A DNA stretch of 64,000 bases from Anisodus tanguticus (Eukaryota; Streptophyta; Magnoliopsida; Solanales; Solanaceae). A model generated the notes under the pieces. It did no database searches, was not told the DNA's origin, and saw only the letters and a program-made list of their open reading frames with translations. Made by a program: the position numbers and the translations under genes. Where the stretch lies: NCBI GenBank assembly GCA_034509755.1, contig CM067543.1, positions 54,120,653 through 54,184,652 on the forward strand. The letters are read 5' to 3'. Below are positions 37,401 through 47,433 of this stretch, in pieces (position 1 is the first letter of the stretch; every line of letters begins with the position of its first letter).

Positions 37401-40400
37401 GCCTTCCCCAACGGCAGCATTCCCACATCATATCTACCCTTACTTTTGTTTTGATTTCAGAAATCAAATTGTATCTGGTCTCGAATTTCTTCGTAGCTTT
37501 TGGTCAAAGTACCAAAAATCGATTGACCAGATTCGAAGGGGTATCAATGGTGAGATAAATGAAATTTAGTTACGTAAGTAACTGCACCTAATGGAAAAGA
37601 ATAAAAAAGGCAACATTGTACCTTTCTTAGCACAAAAGGTCTGTGTAGCTCAATTTCCAGAGTGTGAAAGGCCCCTATCTGCAATAAAATAATTAGAGAT
37701 TTTTGCCGCAGCATCAAAGCAAGGTAAATCCAAAAGGATTAAGTAGAAGAATACACACCTTTACATGTTCATTCTCCAGGATATTCTTCCCACGAATACG
37801 CAAGGCAGAACCTTCTTTATCATACTCAACATTCTAAAACGCCAAATTAATTGTATTATACAACACTGGAATGGAACACACTCAAATGAAAACCCTAGAA
37901 AAAAGCACTATCTATTTCCTACTTTCTGGTCACATTACAATTATTAACATTACAATGGAAACAAAATTATCAATGTCGCATTTATTGTGATTTGTAGGGA
38001 AAGGAGCATTATTATGTGGCAATCCATCATGTATATTTCATACAATGAGCATTATTGTGTGGCAATCCATCATGTACATTTCATACACAGGTTGTATTGA
38101 TATCCTCAAAATTCATCAAAATACCCAAAATATTTCATCTCGACCGCATTGGGAAGGAAGACAAAGAAAAGTCTCCCCTCCATCCTTTAGAAACTTCTTT
38201 CCTGTAGTTAATTGATTTCAAAGTTTATCTTTCAATTTCTCTTAAAACACCTCATCTGGAAGCTATGACGAAGTTCGGAACCCCAGGCCCACAACGGATC
38301 ACCATGCATTTAAAAGGTCATGAGAAGATGATTTCTTCAAATCTGCCGTATCGATATCTAAAAGTTTTTGCACTTCGCATTTGTCCAACTCTTGGCATCT
38401 TTTCTTCTACTCATATGTACTCTTTTTTATTGATAAGGAACTCATGTGTAATCATATTGCAGACATCCATCACTTTAGAAACTCCTAACACCAGAAATGT
38501 TCACTTGATTGATTAGAATAGTACTTGTGGTCTCCGAATACAATCAACAACAAGCACACAGAAGCACTTAATTCACAAACCAGTGGCTTATAAATAGCTT
38601 CAAATTGTTCGTTGAACCCCTAGGCGATAAGAGGTACTTGCAGAGCCAGCACTTGAGAAACCAAGTGGCCAGCTGGCTGCACCTTGACCAAATCTAGGGA
38701 TGTAAATGGGGCGGGGAATGGAAGGGCGGCGCAGGGCAAGCCTTGATCCACTAAGATTTTGACCCGCCTTGATCTGCCTCGCCCCGTTAAGCCCTGCCTC
38801 AATTAATTTTATTTTTTTTCCCTTGTTCTATTTTATCTTTTTAACCTTTTCTTTTCTTCTAAGTTAGTGTCTCTTAAACATTTCAAATTAGATGGCATTT
38901 CATTAAAATTCTAACAAGCCAACCAAAACAATTTAATCAGTGAAGTTATGAGTCCTATGACTTTGAATTTGGGTATTATTATTGAATTTTCTTATTTCAA
39001 AATCACAAATATAAAACTAATGTCATTCCTTAAGGCTACATTAAAAATGTACGCTTTTTTTATTTTTTCTTACAAAAACTAAAGAATGAGAATTACATAT
39101 ACGATATATCTAACTCAGAATTAAAGAAAAGCTAATTGAAAAAATCAACAGCTTAGAGTTCATCATAAGAATGACACTTGAAGAAACTAGCCAAGACAAT
39201 TGTCAAATCTAAACTCTGAATGTTAGGGAAGTAAGGTCATCCTTTATTCTAGAAAAACTTTAACTTGTTATTTAGATTGAAAAACCTCTCTACCCCACAA
39301 AGGTAATGTATGCGTACATCCTACCCTCCCCAGACCCACTTGTGGGATTACACTGGGTACGTTGTTGTTGTTGTAACTAACAACTAAACAAAAATAAGAA
39401 AAAAAATAGTATTCACACAGTCCTATTTGACAAAAGACGAAAAACAAACATAAAACAAAATTAGAGGAGTTTTGAAAGTGAGATGGCCTAGTAAAGCCCA
39501 AATGGAAGTTTCCTTTATACGGTACTGGACTATGAAACAACGATACACTGCTAGAAGTAACACATACGATTGGGGGGGGGGGGGGGGGATTACAAATGGA
39601 CTGGGCTGACCTGCCACCTGCCCTTCCCCATTTAAAATTTTCATAAATCAAGTTTTGCCCTGCCCTGCCCCGCCCCGATTGGCATCCCTAACCAAATCCC
39701 TATCTCCACATCTGTAGAAGTGTCAGTATCCCACATCAGTATGGGATGGGCTTACTTATATGGTGTTGGCCTCTTGGGCAATCCTCACTTCTAGAGTCAT
39801 TCCAATTCTCGGTTTACCAATGTTGGATCCCAATATTATATTGTCCACACTCAGTTGGCAGGCTTGAGCATGCATGGGGTGTTAGATTCCAACATCGGTA
39901 GTGGATGGGGGACTTGGTCTCCTTAGTTGGTCTTGGGCAATCTTCACCTCATAAGCTAGTTTTTGGTACTTTGGGGTTGAATTAGGTCCGAGATCCATAT
40001 TTAACATGGTATCAGAACCAGGCCTATCATAAATCTTGGTTTACCCGATGTTGGGCCCTCGAGTTATATTGTCTAAGTTCCAGATGTCCGATCCTCGGCG
40101 TGTGTAGCAGGGAAGGAGGGGGGGATTGTATCCCACATCGGTGTGGATGAATTTTTTTATATGGTCTTGAAAAATCCTCACCTCATGAGCTAATTTTTTG
40201 GATTGAGTAGGCATAAGATCCATTTTCTTGACAGGGGGTAAGTTTTGCATCAAACTATCCTCCCCCAACTTTGTGACAGATGCAATCCACTAATTTATTT
40301 TACTCGCATTCAGAACTAACACTATAAGATGAATTAAACAGTCAACAAGAATGTTATATTTCCTTTCACAGCTGAATGAAGCTGGATATCTAAATATTTC

Positions 40401-42794
40401 CTAACCTCAACTTTAATTTCCAATTTCAGTTTCACTCGTTCAGCATCTCTTCCTCCAGAAGCAGCTTCCCTTAGGACCTTCCTACAAGAAATTACAAGCA
40501 ATAATCAACCAGTTTCCAGTGGGTTGTGTTGTGACCAGTCAACAAAGAGCCACATAGCATAATTTGCAAAAGATAGTTGCTCTCAATATTAAAAAGTGAG
40601 TCTTCATTATAAGCTTTAAGCAACATAAATAACTGTACTATTATCAACCTGAGCAATCAGTAAAAACTCACAATATCCCCAAAATCCATTTTCATTCTAA
40701 TTACATTGTCATTCGCAATTTCAACATACAATAATAACAACAACAACACCTCAGTCCCAAATAAGTTGGGGTGAGCCTCAAAGTTTATGTTTTTATGTGA
40801 TCGCATGCTGCCGAGGAACTGAGGGACCTTCTCGAGCACAGGATAGGTAATTGAGAGATAGAGCTAGCCTATTCGTTATGGGAAATCAATGCTCTGGCTA
40901 TATGAATCCTCACTGACCATGTTACTCCATTTAAACTCATCTCGGGCCAATTTAGACAACTTACACAAATTTAACTAAGAATACAGTACAACTCGCATTA
41001 GAGTCTAATTATCTATAGGTTACTTTCGCAAATCACAGAACACTACAGTTTCAAGATAAGATAACGCTATTCAAGAATTAGCTAGTTAACGAATAAAACA
41101 ACAAAATTGATGCAAAGATTAGACATTTGAAAAACGAGAACAATTAATAAGTTTACAACAACAACATACCCAGTGAAATCTTACAACGTGGGGTCTGGGG
41201 AGGGTAGAGTGTACGCGGACCTTACCTCTACTTTGGTAGGTAGAGCGGTTGTTTCCGAGAGACCCTCGGCTCAAGACAAGAGCAATTAATGAGTTTATCA
41301 AAAAATAATTTACATGATCCTTTTAATCAACTCAGCAGGAATGCATCGAAATAACAAGAATATGTACATATATAGAATCAACAATGCATTGGAAAACAAA
41401 GTGAGAAGCTCCAAGATTTCGAATGAACTGAATTTGGACCTAATTAACAAATGATGCCCTTATTTAGGAGTTCATGCAACATAAAGATTCCATCTTTCAT
41501 GATCAAATTATAGAATGGCAAGACACTAGCATTTTTAGTAAATTCTTGTAGCACTTATGGGACACCAATTAGTCTATACGCTTCTTATAGAAATCTATGT
41601 TCCTATACAAATTCTCTACCTTTTGAGATTTCTCGTTCACACTAATAAAATTAATTATTTATCCCCAAAAATTACTAAGACCTCACAGTAACATTGTAAT
41701 ACCCCATATTCAGGAGTTCATTCCACATAAAAATTCCACATTTCATGATCAAATTATAAAAGGTCAAGCATATTTTAATAAATTTTTATTAGCACCTATG
41801 AGAAACCAATTAGTAATATAAAACAGGGTTCTTCTTATAGAAAAAATCATGCTTTTGTACAAATTCTCTACCTTTTTTTATACATCTTATATTCGTCAAA
41901 TTCCCCGTTCACACGAATAAAAATTACTTATTTATCCCCAAAAAATACTAAGACCTCACTAGTAACATTGCAATACCTCATGTATTAAAATTTAGCAAAA
42001 TAGTATTAAAATTAAGCAAATAGTACTGAAATTGAGCAAAATAGTACTCCCTCCGTCCATTTTATATGACGGTATTTGTACCTTCGACTTGGCACAAAGT
42101 TTAAGAAATAAAAAAAGACTTTTGAAACTTGTGGTCTAAAACAAACCATAGAAATTTGTGGTGCTAGAAATCATTTTATTAAGGATATAAAGGTAAATTT
42201 AAAGTTGTATTGTTACTAAATATAGAAATGTGTCATTTTTTTGGGACGGACTAAAAAAGAAACAGTGTCATACTCCCTCCATCTCAAATTATTTGTCCTG
42301 TTTACTAAAATAATTGCCACAAATTATTTATCATTTTAGAAGTTTGCATAATTAATCAATTTTTCTCTATTTTACCCTTTAACCATTAATGGAAATGTTT
42401 AATGGATAAATATTATAACTTAGACATAAATAAGGGTAAATTAGGAGCGTGTAAACCAAAAAAAAACTACAAATAATTTGAGACGGAGGGAGTATAAATT
42501 TGGACAGAGGGAGTACTGAAATTGAGCAAAATTTGTAATAGTACCTCACAGTAACAGCTAAGACAGTATCACCTCCAGCTATCAGATTATACGCAACCCA
42601 TAAATCATCACCTTCTTCTGGAATTATCTATATAATAATGCAAAAAATAAATGAAATTCTTGTAAAAAAAAAAAAATACCCAGATTAATTTGATTGTTTT
42701 GTTTTTCTGGGTTATCAAAATTAAAACGAAAAAAAATTACTACCTTGACGCTACCAGGACCATCAGGAACAAGGTCTCTACGAACAATCTTCAT
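31483..42794 (-). CDS. PELO: PELOTA (Dom34-like ribosome rescue factor), 16 exons
   Basis: Coding exons (minus): 42,794-42,744, 42,627-42,545, 40,481-40,406, 37,833-37,759, 37,678-37,622, 36,587-36,542, 36,448-36,373, 35,019-34,944, 34,854-34,822, 34,745-34,677, 34,517-34,411, 34,108-34,036, 33,880-33,842, 32,982-32,888, 31,916-31,810 and 31,556-31,483. They join in frame into 1,137 bases, 378 residues, the usual plant length. The start MKIVRRDLVPDGPGSVK, the middle GFTKDQFHRHLLLEAERKQL and the end FPLPELEDIEM are diagnostic. The protein has three eRF1-like domains (about 1-130, 135-268, 270-372) and lacks the GGQ loop of release factors. It works with Hbs1 in the cytosol to split stalled ribosomes in No-Go and Non-Stop decay. 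In tomato the orthologue is the Ty-5 begomovirus-resistance locus; codon 16 here is Val. Most of the 11.3-kb span is intron filled with repeats. Confidence 0.96.
32222..32592. repeat. Dispersed repeat in PELOTA intron 14
   Basis: The left end 'agtggcggaccca' and the inverted right end 'aggggcagaccta' form short terminal inverted repeats. The interior contains a duplicated 'cggacaaggaaaagatg' block (32,295-32,330). A shorter relative lies at 44,094-44,269. A B-box-like 'gtgttcgaacct' occurs on the minus strand near 32,393-32,404, so a SINE origin cannot be excluded. The class is not certain. Confidence 0.5.
35145..36275. mobile_element. 1.13-kb Mutator-like foldback element in PELOTA intron 7
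   Basis: The ends 'gggaaaagggacaaatatac' (left) and, inverted, 'gggaaaaggatcaaatatac' (right) match closely. The similarity continues inward for about 500 bases on each side, so almost the whole element is an inverted repeat around a centre near 35,690. Nine-base flanks TTTAAATTA (35,136-35,144) and TTGAAATTA (36,276-36,284) are a target duplication of Mutator size with one change. Inside the right arm a 'cccaacttgtaac' unit is duplicated in tandem. It has no coding capacity. Confidence 0.85.
38695..39690. mobile_element. Non-autonomous hAT element in PELOTA intron 3
   Basis: The left end TAGGGATGTAAATGGGGCGGG pairs with the inverted right end TAGGGATGCCAATCGGGGCG. A perfect 8-bp target duplication ACCAAATC lies at 38,687-38,694 and 39,691-39,698, which is diagnostic of hAT transposition. 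Near each end 'gccctgcc'-type blocks repeat. The interior holds a minus-strand SINE fragment (about 39,280-39,380) and a run of 17 G (39,572-39,588). The element at 59,303-60,252 is related. Confidence 0.9.
39721..40233 (+). mobile_element. TRIM array with three LTRs in PELOTA intron 3
   Basis: LTR-like copies lie at about 39,721-39,795, 39,880-40,006 and 40,127-40,233. They share 'atcccacatcggt', a 'ggcaatcctcacctc' block and 'gagatccat'. The middle LTR ends ...TTAACA and is followed directly by TGGTATCAGAACCA (40,007-40,020), a primer-binding site. A purine tract (ggaaggaggggggga, 40,111-40,125) precedes the third LTR. Two short interiors of about 85 and 120 bases are related to each other ('ggtttacc', 'atgttgg', 'ttatattgtc'). 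The unit codes for nothing. Confidence 0.75.
41156..41282 (+). mobile_element. SINE (Au-like) in PELOTA intron 2
   Basis: It starts 'caacaacaacatacccagtg' and continues with 'gtctggggagggtagagtg' and 'agaccctcggctcaag'. This sequence is widespread in Solanaceae and resembles the Au SINE, by my recollection of that family. A 15-base target duplication CAATTAATAAGTTTA (41,141-41,155) recurs at 41,283-41,297 with one change. Diverged relatives lie at about 39,280-39,380, 46,825-46,945 and 62,111-62,237. Confidence 0.75.
42047..42513. mobile_element. Stowaway-like MITE (outer) in PELOTA intron 2
   Basis: The left end is CTCCCTCCGTCCATTTTATA and the right end ...GGACAGAGGGAG, with TA at 42,045-42,046 and 42,514-42,515. 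It is interrupted by a second MITE at 42,273-42,492. The two halves read continuously across the insertion ('gtgtca-ta...taaatttgga'). Confidence 0.85.
42273..42492. mobile_element. Stowaway-like MITE (nested)
   Basis: The ends CTCCCTCCATCTCAAATTAT and, inverted, CTCCCTCCGTCTCAAATTAT are near-perfect inverted repeats. TA duplications lie at 42,271-42,272 and 42,493-42,494. It is younger than its host MITE and of a different subfamily. Confidence 0.9.
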
Positions 42795-44093
42795 ATTTAA
42801 TTGAAATAAAAACTTATCAGCAAATTGGAGATTTAGTAATTGTGCGTATATGTGATATGGAAAAATAGAGGAATTAAAAAATGAAGTATATTGATTTTTT
42901 TGTAAATAAGAGTTGAATGGGAACTTAGCAGGTTTTATCGGTTTGTGTCCTTGTGTGTTTAGGGTTTATTTTTCCTTCTTGATCTTTAGGATATGGATTA
43001 TGTATTTTTTGAATTAAATCGAAATATAGAATTAAATTTTATAAATTTTTCAATTGATTTAGTATGAAATTTTGATTTCAACATCTAGACTAAGGCTTAT
43101 TTGTTTGTACCCAATGAATGTTTTAATTTTAACCACTCAGATTTCAATTATTAAGATTTGATTTCTTTTTATTAAAATTAATAAAACGTCTTAATATATT
43201 ACATATCTGAATATTAATATGTAGATTAAGACTTAGATATCTGGATCTGAATATTAAGATATTGTATCAAGATTTAATACTAAGTAATTAAGGTGGTTTG
43301 TTTTCTCAACATTTCAATGTATTAAAAAAATTAATTAAAAATTATAATAAATATAAATTTTAAATAAATTATTAAATTAATATAATATAATACTGAATGA
43401 ATAAAATATTTTAAACAAATTATATGACAACTGATGGTGATGATAGCTAGCGCCGATACTTGTGAGTACCGATTGAGGATGATGTTCGATGTGGATAGTG
43501 GCTCGTAGTGATGGCGGTTGAGAGTCGTGGTTAATAGTAGATTCCGGCATCACAATTTCATTTTTATCTAAATCAAGGAGTAAATGGGCTTGGTGATTGA
43601 TGGTGGTGACGACTGATATTGTGATTGATAATAATGAGAAATAATGCTAATGATAGGCGATATATACTGGTAGATAATGATAATTATCGGTAGTTATTGA
43701 TCGTTGTTATGATAATCATAGTTGGTAACAATAAGTATAAATATTAGCTAGTGATGATTAATGATGCTAGACTTTCACTTGTGAAATTTAAAATTTAAAT
43801 AACTATTTTCAAATACAAAAACTAAAAAGTGGATATTTGTTAATTACCGGCCACTTGGTGGATACGTGAGACTGTGAGAGAGCCCAAAAAAGTATCGTTT
43901 TGCTCCATATTGGACCAGGAGAAGCAATTTGAAGGCCAACCATAACATTGGGCCTATAATTTCTCATTGTCTTTCTGTTCCTCTCCTTATATTTCCTCTA
44001 AAATGAAAGGTTATCGCTTAGAATATTTCACATGTATTCACTTGAATTTCGTTTTGATGTCTCTTTTAATGTTCACGAATGATGCATAATTCA
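42795..44093. other. PELOTA upstream region
   Basis: This is the presumed 5' UTR and promoter of PELOTA on the minus strand, followed by AT-rich sequence. A low-complexity 'gatgatgg/gttgatgg' stretch runs at about 43,430-43,760. No TATA box or transcription start could be assigned. Confidence 0.4.
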
Positions 44094-44269
44094 AAGGTGG
44101 ATTCAGGATTTTAAATTTATGTATTTTAAATTGTAATTCTTTTTGTTTATTAGGTTCAACATATATTAAGTATACATATTAGCTTAATTTTTTAACACAA
44201 ATATAGAGTTTGAGTCAAAATTATTGAGTTTTGCTGAATATGTAATTTATATCTTGGCTCCGCCCTTCA
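44094..44269. repeat. Short dispersed repeat with inverted ends
   Basis: The left end 'aggtggattcaggattt' and the inverted right end 'agggcggagccaagat' resemble the termini of the repeat at 32,222-32,592. It codes for nothing. Confidence 0.45.
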
Positions 44270-44489
44270 TGTATATATAGAAAAACTCTGATATTGTAAA
44301 ATACCTAATTTTATTATCTTATATTCCTGTAATAGTACGGTCCACGATATTACGAGGATAGCTTTCCTCATATAGTTCAGTATTTTCCTCAAGAAACTCA
44401 TTCGAGTAAAAAAAAAGAAATATTGTTTCCAATTATTGCCATTGCGCTATCTTGGACTTCTTTTTAGTCCTATAAACTAGTGTTCTGAT

Positions 44490-45214
44490 AATGTTCATGG
44501 TCAAGGTCACGCTAAAGATTGCGGTGAAGTGATCACTACTCTTCCATCATTAATTAGTTGTAAGTTTCAGGTTCGAGCGAATAGTCTTTGATAGGGTGCA
44601 TTTTATCCTTCAAAGTGAGATTTCCTAATGCAAATACTGATTAGGCATGTCTCCAAACGAATATCGGACATCGACTGAAAAATCAAAAATATTTATGATC
44701 ATGACTAAAGATTGTGATAGAGTGATAAGTATTCCTCCATCATAAACTATAGGTCTCAAGTTAGAGCGAACTGTCTTTGGTAGGGGGCATTTTATCATTC
44801 AAAGTGAAATTTTCTAATAGTGAATCCTAAAACGAATAGCAAACATTGTGTGAAAACAAAAAATGTTTATGATCATGACCAAAGATCGTGGTTGAGTAAT
44901 AAGTACTCGCCCATTATTAACCATTGATCTAAGTTTGAGCTAGTTGCCTTTAGTAGGGAGGGTTATGTCCTTAACAGGAATATCTCATGGCGAATACTAA
45001 TTAATCGTGTCCCAAAGGGAATACCGACGTATTGGAAACAATAAAAATGTTAATGTTCACGATCAATGATTCTATTGGAGTGGTAAGTACTTCTCCATTA
45101 TTAATTATAGGTATTATCTTTCAAGTAAGACTTACTTAAGCGAAGCCTAATTAGCGGAATCTCAAAATAAATATCAAACACTAGATGAGAATTCAAAAAG
45201 ATGTTAATGGTCTT
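44490..45214 (+). repeat. Four tandem copies of a tRNA-like (SINE-like) unit
   Basis: Units begin near 44,490, 44,693, 44,868 and 45,051, about 165-205 bases each. Each has, in order, 'tgatcatgaccaaagatt', a 'gtggagtggtaagtact' block (A-box-like), 'tccatcattaa', a 'tcaagttcgagcga' block (B-box-like; best in unit 1), 'ggcattttatccttcaaagtg', 'cgaatactaatta' and 'aaaaatgtt'. The two boxes and spacing resemble a tRNA-derived SINE, but the units lie head-to-tail without poly-A or target duplications between them. Confidence 0.7.
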
Positions 45215-45680
45215 TGTACTTCAACGTTGAAAGTATGTTCTGCAAGAAAGTGTACTACATTGAAATGACTTGTTTTAACAAGTCACATGGCAAATGCAGA
45301 GGGAGCACAAAAGAACCAAGAAAAGTACATACATAGTAACACATTATTGCCAATAACAAGGCAGGCTGAAAGGGCAAAATGCCATATAGATCTCATCTTA
45401 TACATGAAAATGGAAAGTCCCTTTGACACAACTACTCAATTAGACTTCTAGTAAAAGGAACATGTGAATTTTGTCATATTCCTCCCCTCCAAAAACTACA
45501 ATTTTCTTTCCAAAATTCATCATTTTTTCTCTCTTAGCTGTCACAAGTGTCAATACAATTTGAGGTTTGCAAATTCAGAACCTCTAACTCCTCTTTTCTT
45601 TCAATTTTTTTACCATTTAATTGGCACCCACTTCAATGAGGTACGACCCCTATGCACGGACCCACATTCATAGTAATTTT
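45215..45680. other. Intergenic, no gene seen
   Basis: Mixed-composition sequence without recognisable exons. A 69-codon open frame at 45,464-45,673 has no recognisable similarity and no plausible gene context. Confidence 0.4.
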
Positions 45681-45690
45681 GTGAAAAAGA

Positions 45691-45983
45691 TTTTTTTTTT
45701 TTTTATAATCCAGGTTTCCAGGCTTGCGCCTTACTACTTCAATGGTATTACCCAGACGTCCTGGAGGTAATAGTGCCGGTCCTTCAACACTATTATCAGG
45801 TAAATCGCTGGATGTGCTCCGGTGGCCAATTTTTCTGGGAGCGTACAACTGATCAATGAGACAAGGTCAAATTCCCCAACATGTAGAATTTCTTCGTGCT
45901 TGCGGGAAATCGAACCCACGTTGTCCCATGCCAGAGCGTCTTATAGCACCCAGACTTTGCCACTGGACTATGCCCCGGAGGAC
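45691..45983 (-). mobile_element. tRNA-derived SINE, family 1 (copy 1)
   Basis: On the minus strand the element starts 'gtcctccggggcatagtcca', which contains a tRNA-like A box, and has a clear B box 'gggttcgatttccc' downstream. It ends in a poly-A tract, seen as a T run at 45,691-45,704. A 10-base target duplication GTGAAAAAGA lies at 45,681-45,690 and 45,984-45,993. A close relative lies at 58,086-58,381. The internal promoter could recruit RNA polymerase III, but activity cannot be judged. Confidence 0.9.
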
Positions 45984-45993
45984 GTGAAAAAGA

Positions 45994-47184
45994 ATTATTT
46001 GTATCCCGTGGCTTAGAGGCTATTTAAAATTTAGAAGTTAAAAATTACACTATAATTTTACATCGATCTCAAGTTAATTGATATGTATACAATAATAAGA
46101 GTTATTGGATCAAATGAACCAGTAACTAATATTGTAAATTCATCCTTGCCAGTATTCCTATTCAGTAACATTATAGTACATGTTTTTTTTCTCTTTTTTA
46201 CATAAATATATACCATTGTTTGATTAGACAGGAGTTCAACAAAAGATTGACTAGGTGTTGAAATAGAGAAAAAATAGACTCAACAAGTTAAAGAATATTG
46301 TGCCTATGATTTCCTTTTCTTTAACTACTAGTAAGATATTTCAGTTAAATTTGAAAAATTCAAAGAGCGCAGATTAGCCACAAAGTGTGAATACAGTTTC
46401 TTAATCGAAAATTTATAGATCACATACGGTATCTTGTCATGACCTTTCCCCTCTGAAGCATCCTTCCTTCTCAATGCCCCGAAATCTAAAATAAAAGTAG
46501 CGGCATGATGAGGTGAATGGAAAGATAAGCTTATAAGAGTGGAAAATAAGCGAAAATAAGCAAGCAAAATGTTTGAGAATTGACTTGTGAGTGAAAAAAA
46601 CGAGCTTGTCAATTTGGCTTTAAATAAACTTGTAGCAAATCCGAACATCTAATAAAAAACTTGAAGATAAGGAATCAAGTAGAATACGAATTTTTAGAAA
46701 TCTTCTGAATGAATTTATACAGTTGATGTAGGAGACATTACATTTTCTAACAGTGGCAAAGGAAAAAAGTCATTCTAATTAGAGACAGGATGCAGCGTTG
46801 CCACCCCAAATTCATTTGTGCCCAACGACAATAACATACTCAATTAAATCTCACGAAGTAAAGTCCGGAGACGATAGAATGTACACAGACTTTATCCCTA
46901 CCTTGAAAGCTAGAGAGGCTATTTCTGGTGGACCTTCGACATATACTCAATATTTTCAATGTAGATGTAGAATATGAATTTATATATATAAATTTATGAA
47001 AATTAAAATCAATAACATATATGAACCAATAATTTGAAAAACGAATATGTTCAATGCTAAGAATCTTAAAATTGAACCTACAAAATTTAAATTCTGAATC
47101 GATCTCTAATTCTACAACTATTACTTGAATATTTTCTTTTAGAACACGAGTTGCTATTTATTGAGATGTTTCTTAGTTTAACTC
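45994..47184. other. Intergenic with SINE fragment
   Basis: A diverged Au-like SINE fragment lies at about 46,825-46,945 ('aataacatactcaattaaat' to 'ggtggaccttcgac'). Otherwise no gene or transposon end is recognisable. Confidence 0.5.
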
Positions 47185-47389
47185 TATTAATTTTATAGTA
47201 AAATCCTAGTCTAAATATATTCGATAAATTGTAATTATAGTAATTTATTAGAATAGAGTTTTTCTTATTAGACTAGGGAAATGAGAACTTATGCCTCTAT
47301 ATAAGGAGGTCATTATGATGAATTAAACCAAGAAAAAAATCTCCCAATATTTTTTTTCTCTCTAAATTCCGTGCCTCTTAATTTTAAAA
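47185..47389 (+). repeat. 5' LTR of copia copy D
   Basis: About 205 bases, sharing 'taaaatcctagtctaa' and 'cctctatataaggaggtcat' with the 3' copy and the copy B LTRs. The 'ctatataag' block near 47,298 is a candidate TATA box. Confidence 0.8.
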
Positions 47390-47433
47390 TGGTATCAGAG
47401 CGACGTCGAAAGAACACAAAACCCTAAATAATA

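Larger units (their letters stand above)
41983..42534 (+). repeat. 20-21-bp minisatellite split by a MITE
   Basis: Units such as 'tattaaaatttagcaaaatag', 'tattaaaattaagcaaatag' and 'tactgaaattgagcaaaatag' follow each other from 41,983 to 42,046. The next unit resumes after the MITE at 42,514. There are about four units in all. Confidence 0.7.

Noticed and set aside
39268..39651. 127-codon minus-strand frame inside the hAT element
   Set aside because: It crosses a poly-G run and a SINE fragment within a non-autonomous transposon and resembles no transposase.
44490..45214. CRISPR-like or phage-type repeat array
   Set aside because: The repeats are long, diverged and contiguous, with no spacers, in a plant nuclear context.
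45691..45983. A and B boxes suggesting a tRNA gene
   Set aside because: No complete cloverleaf is seen. The boxes belong to a 293-base element with a poly-A tail and target duplications, i.e. a SINE.
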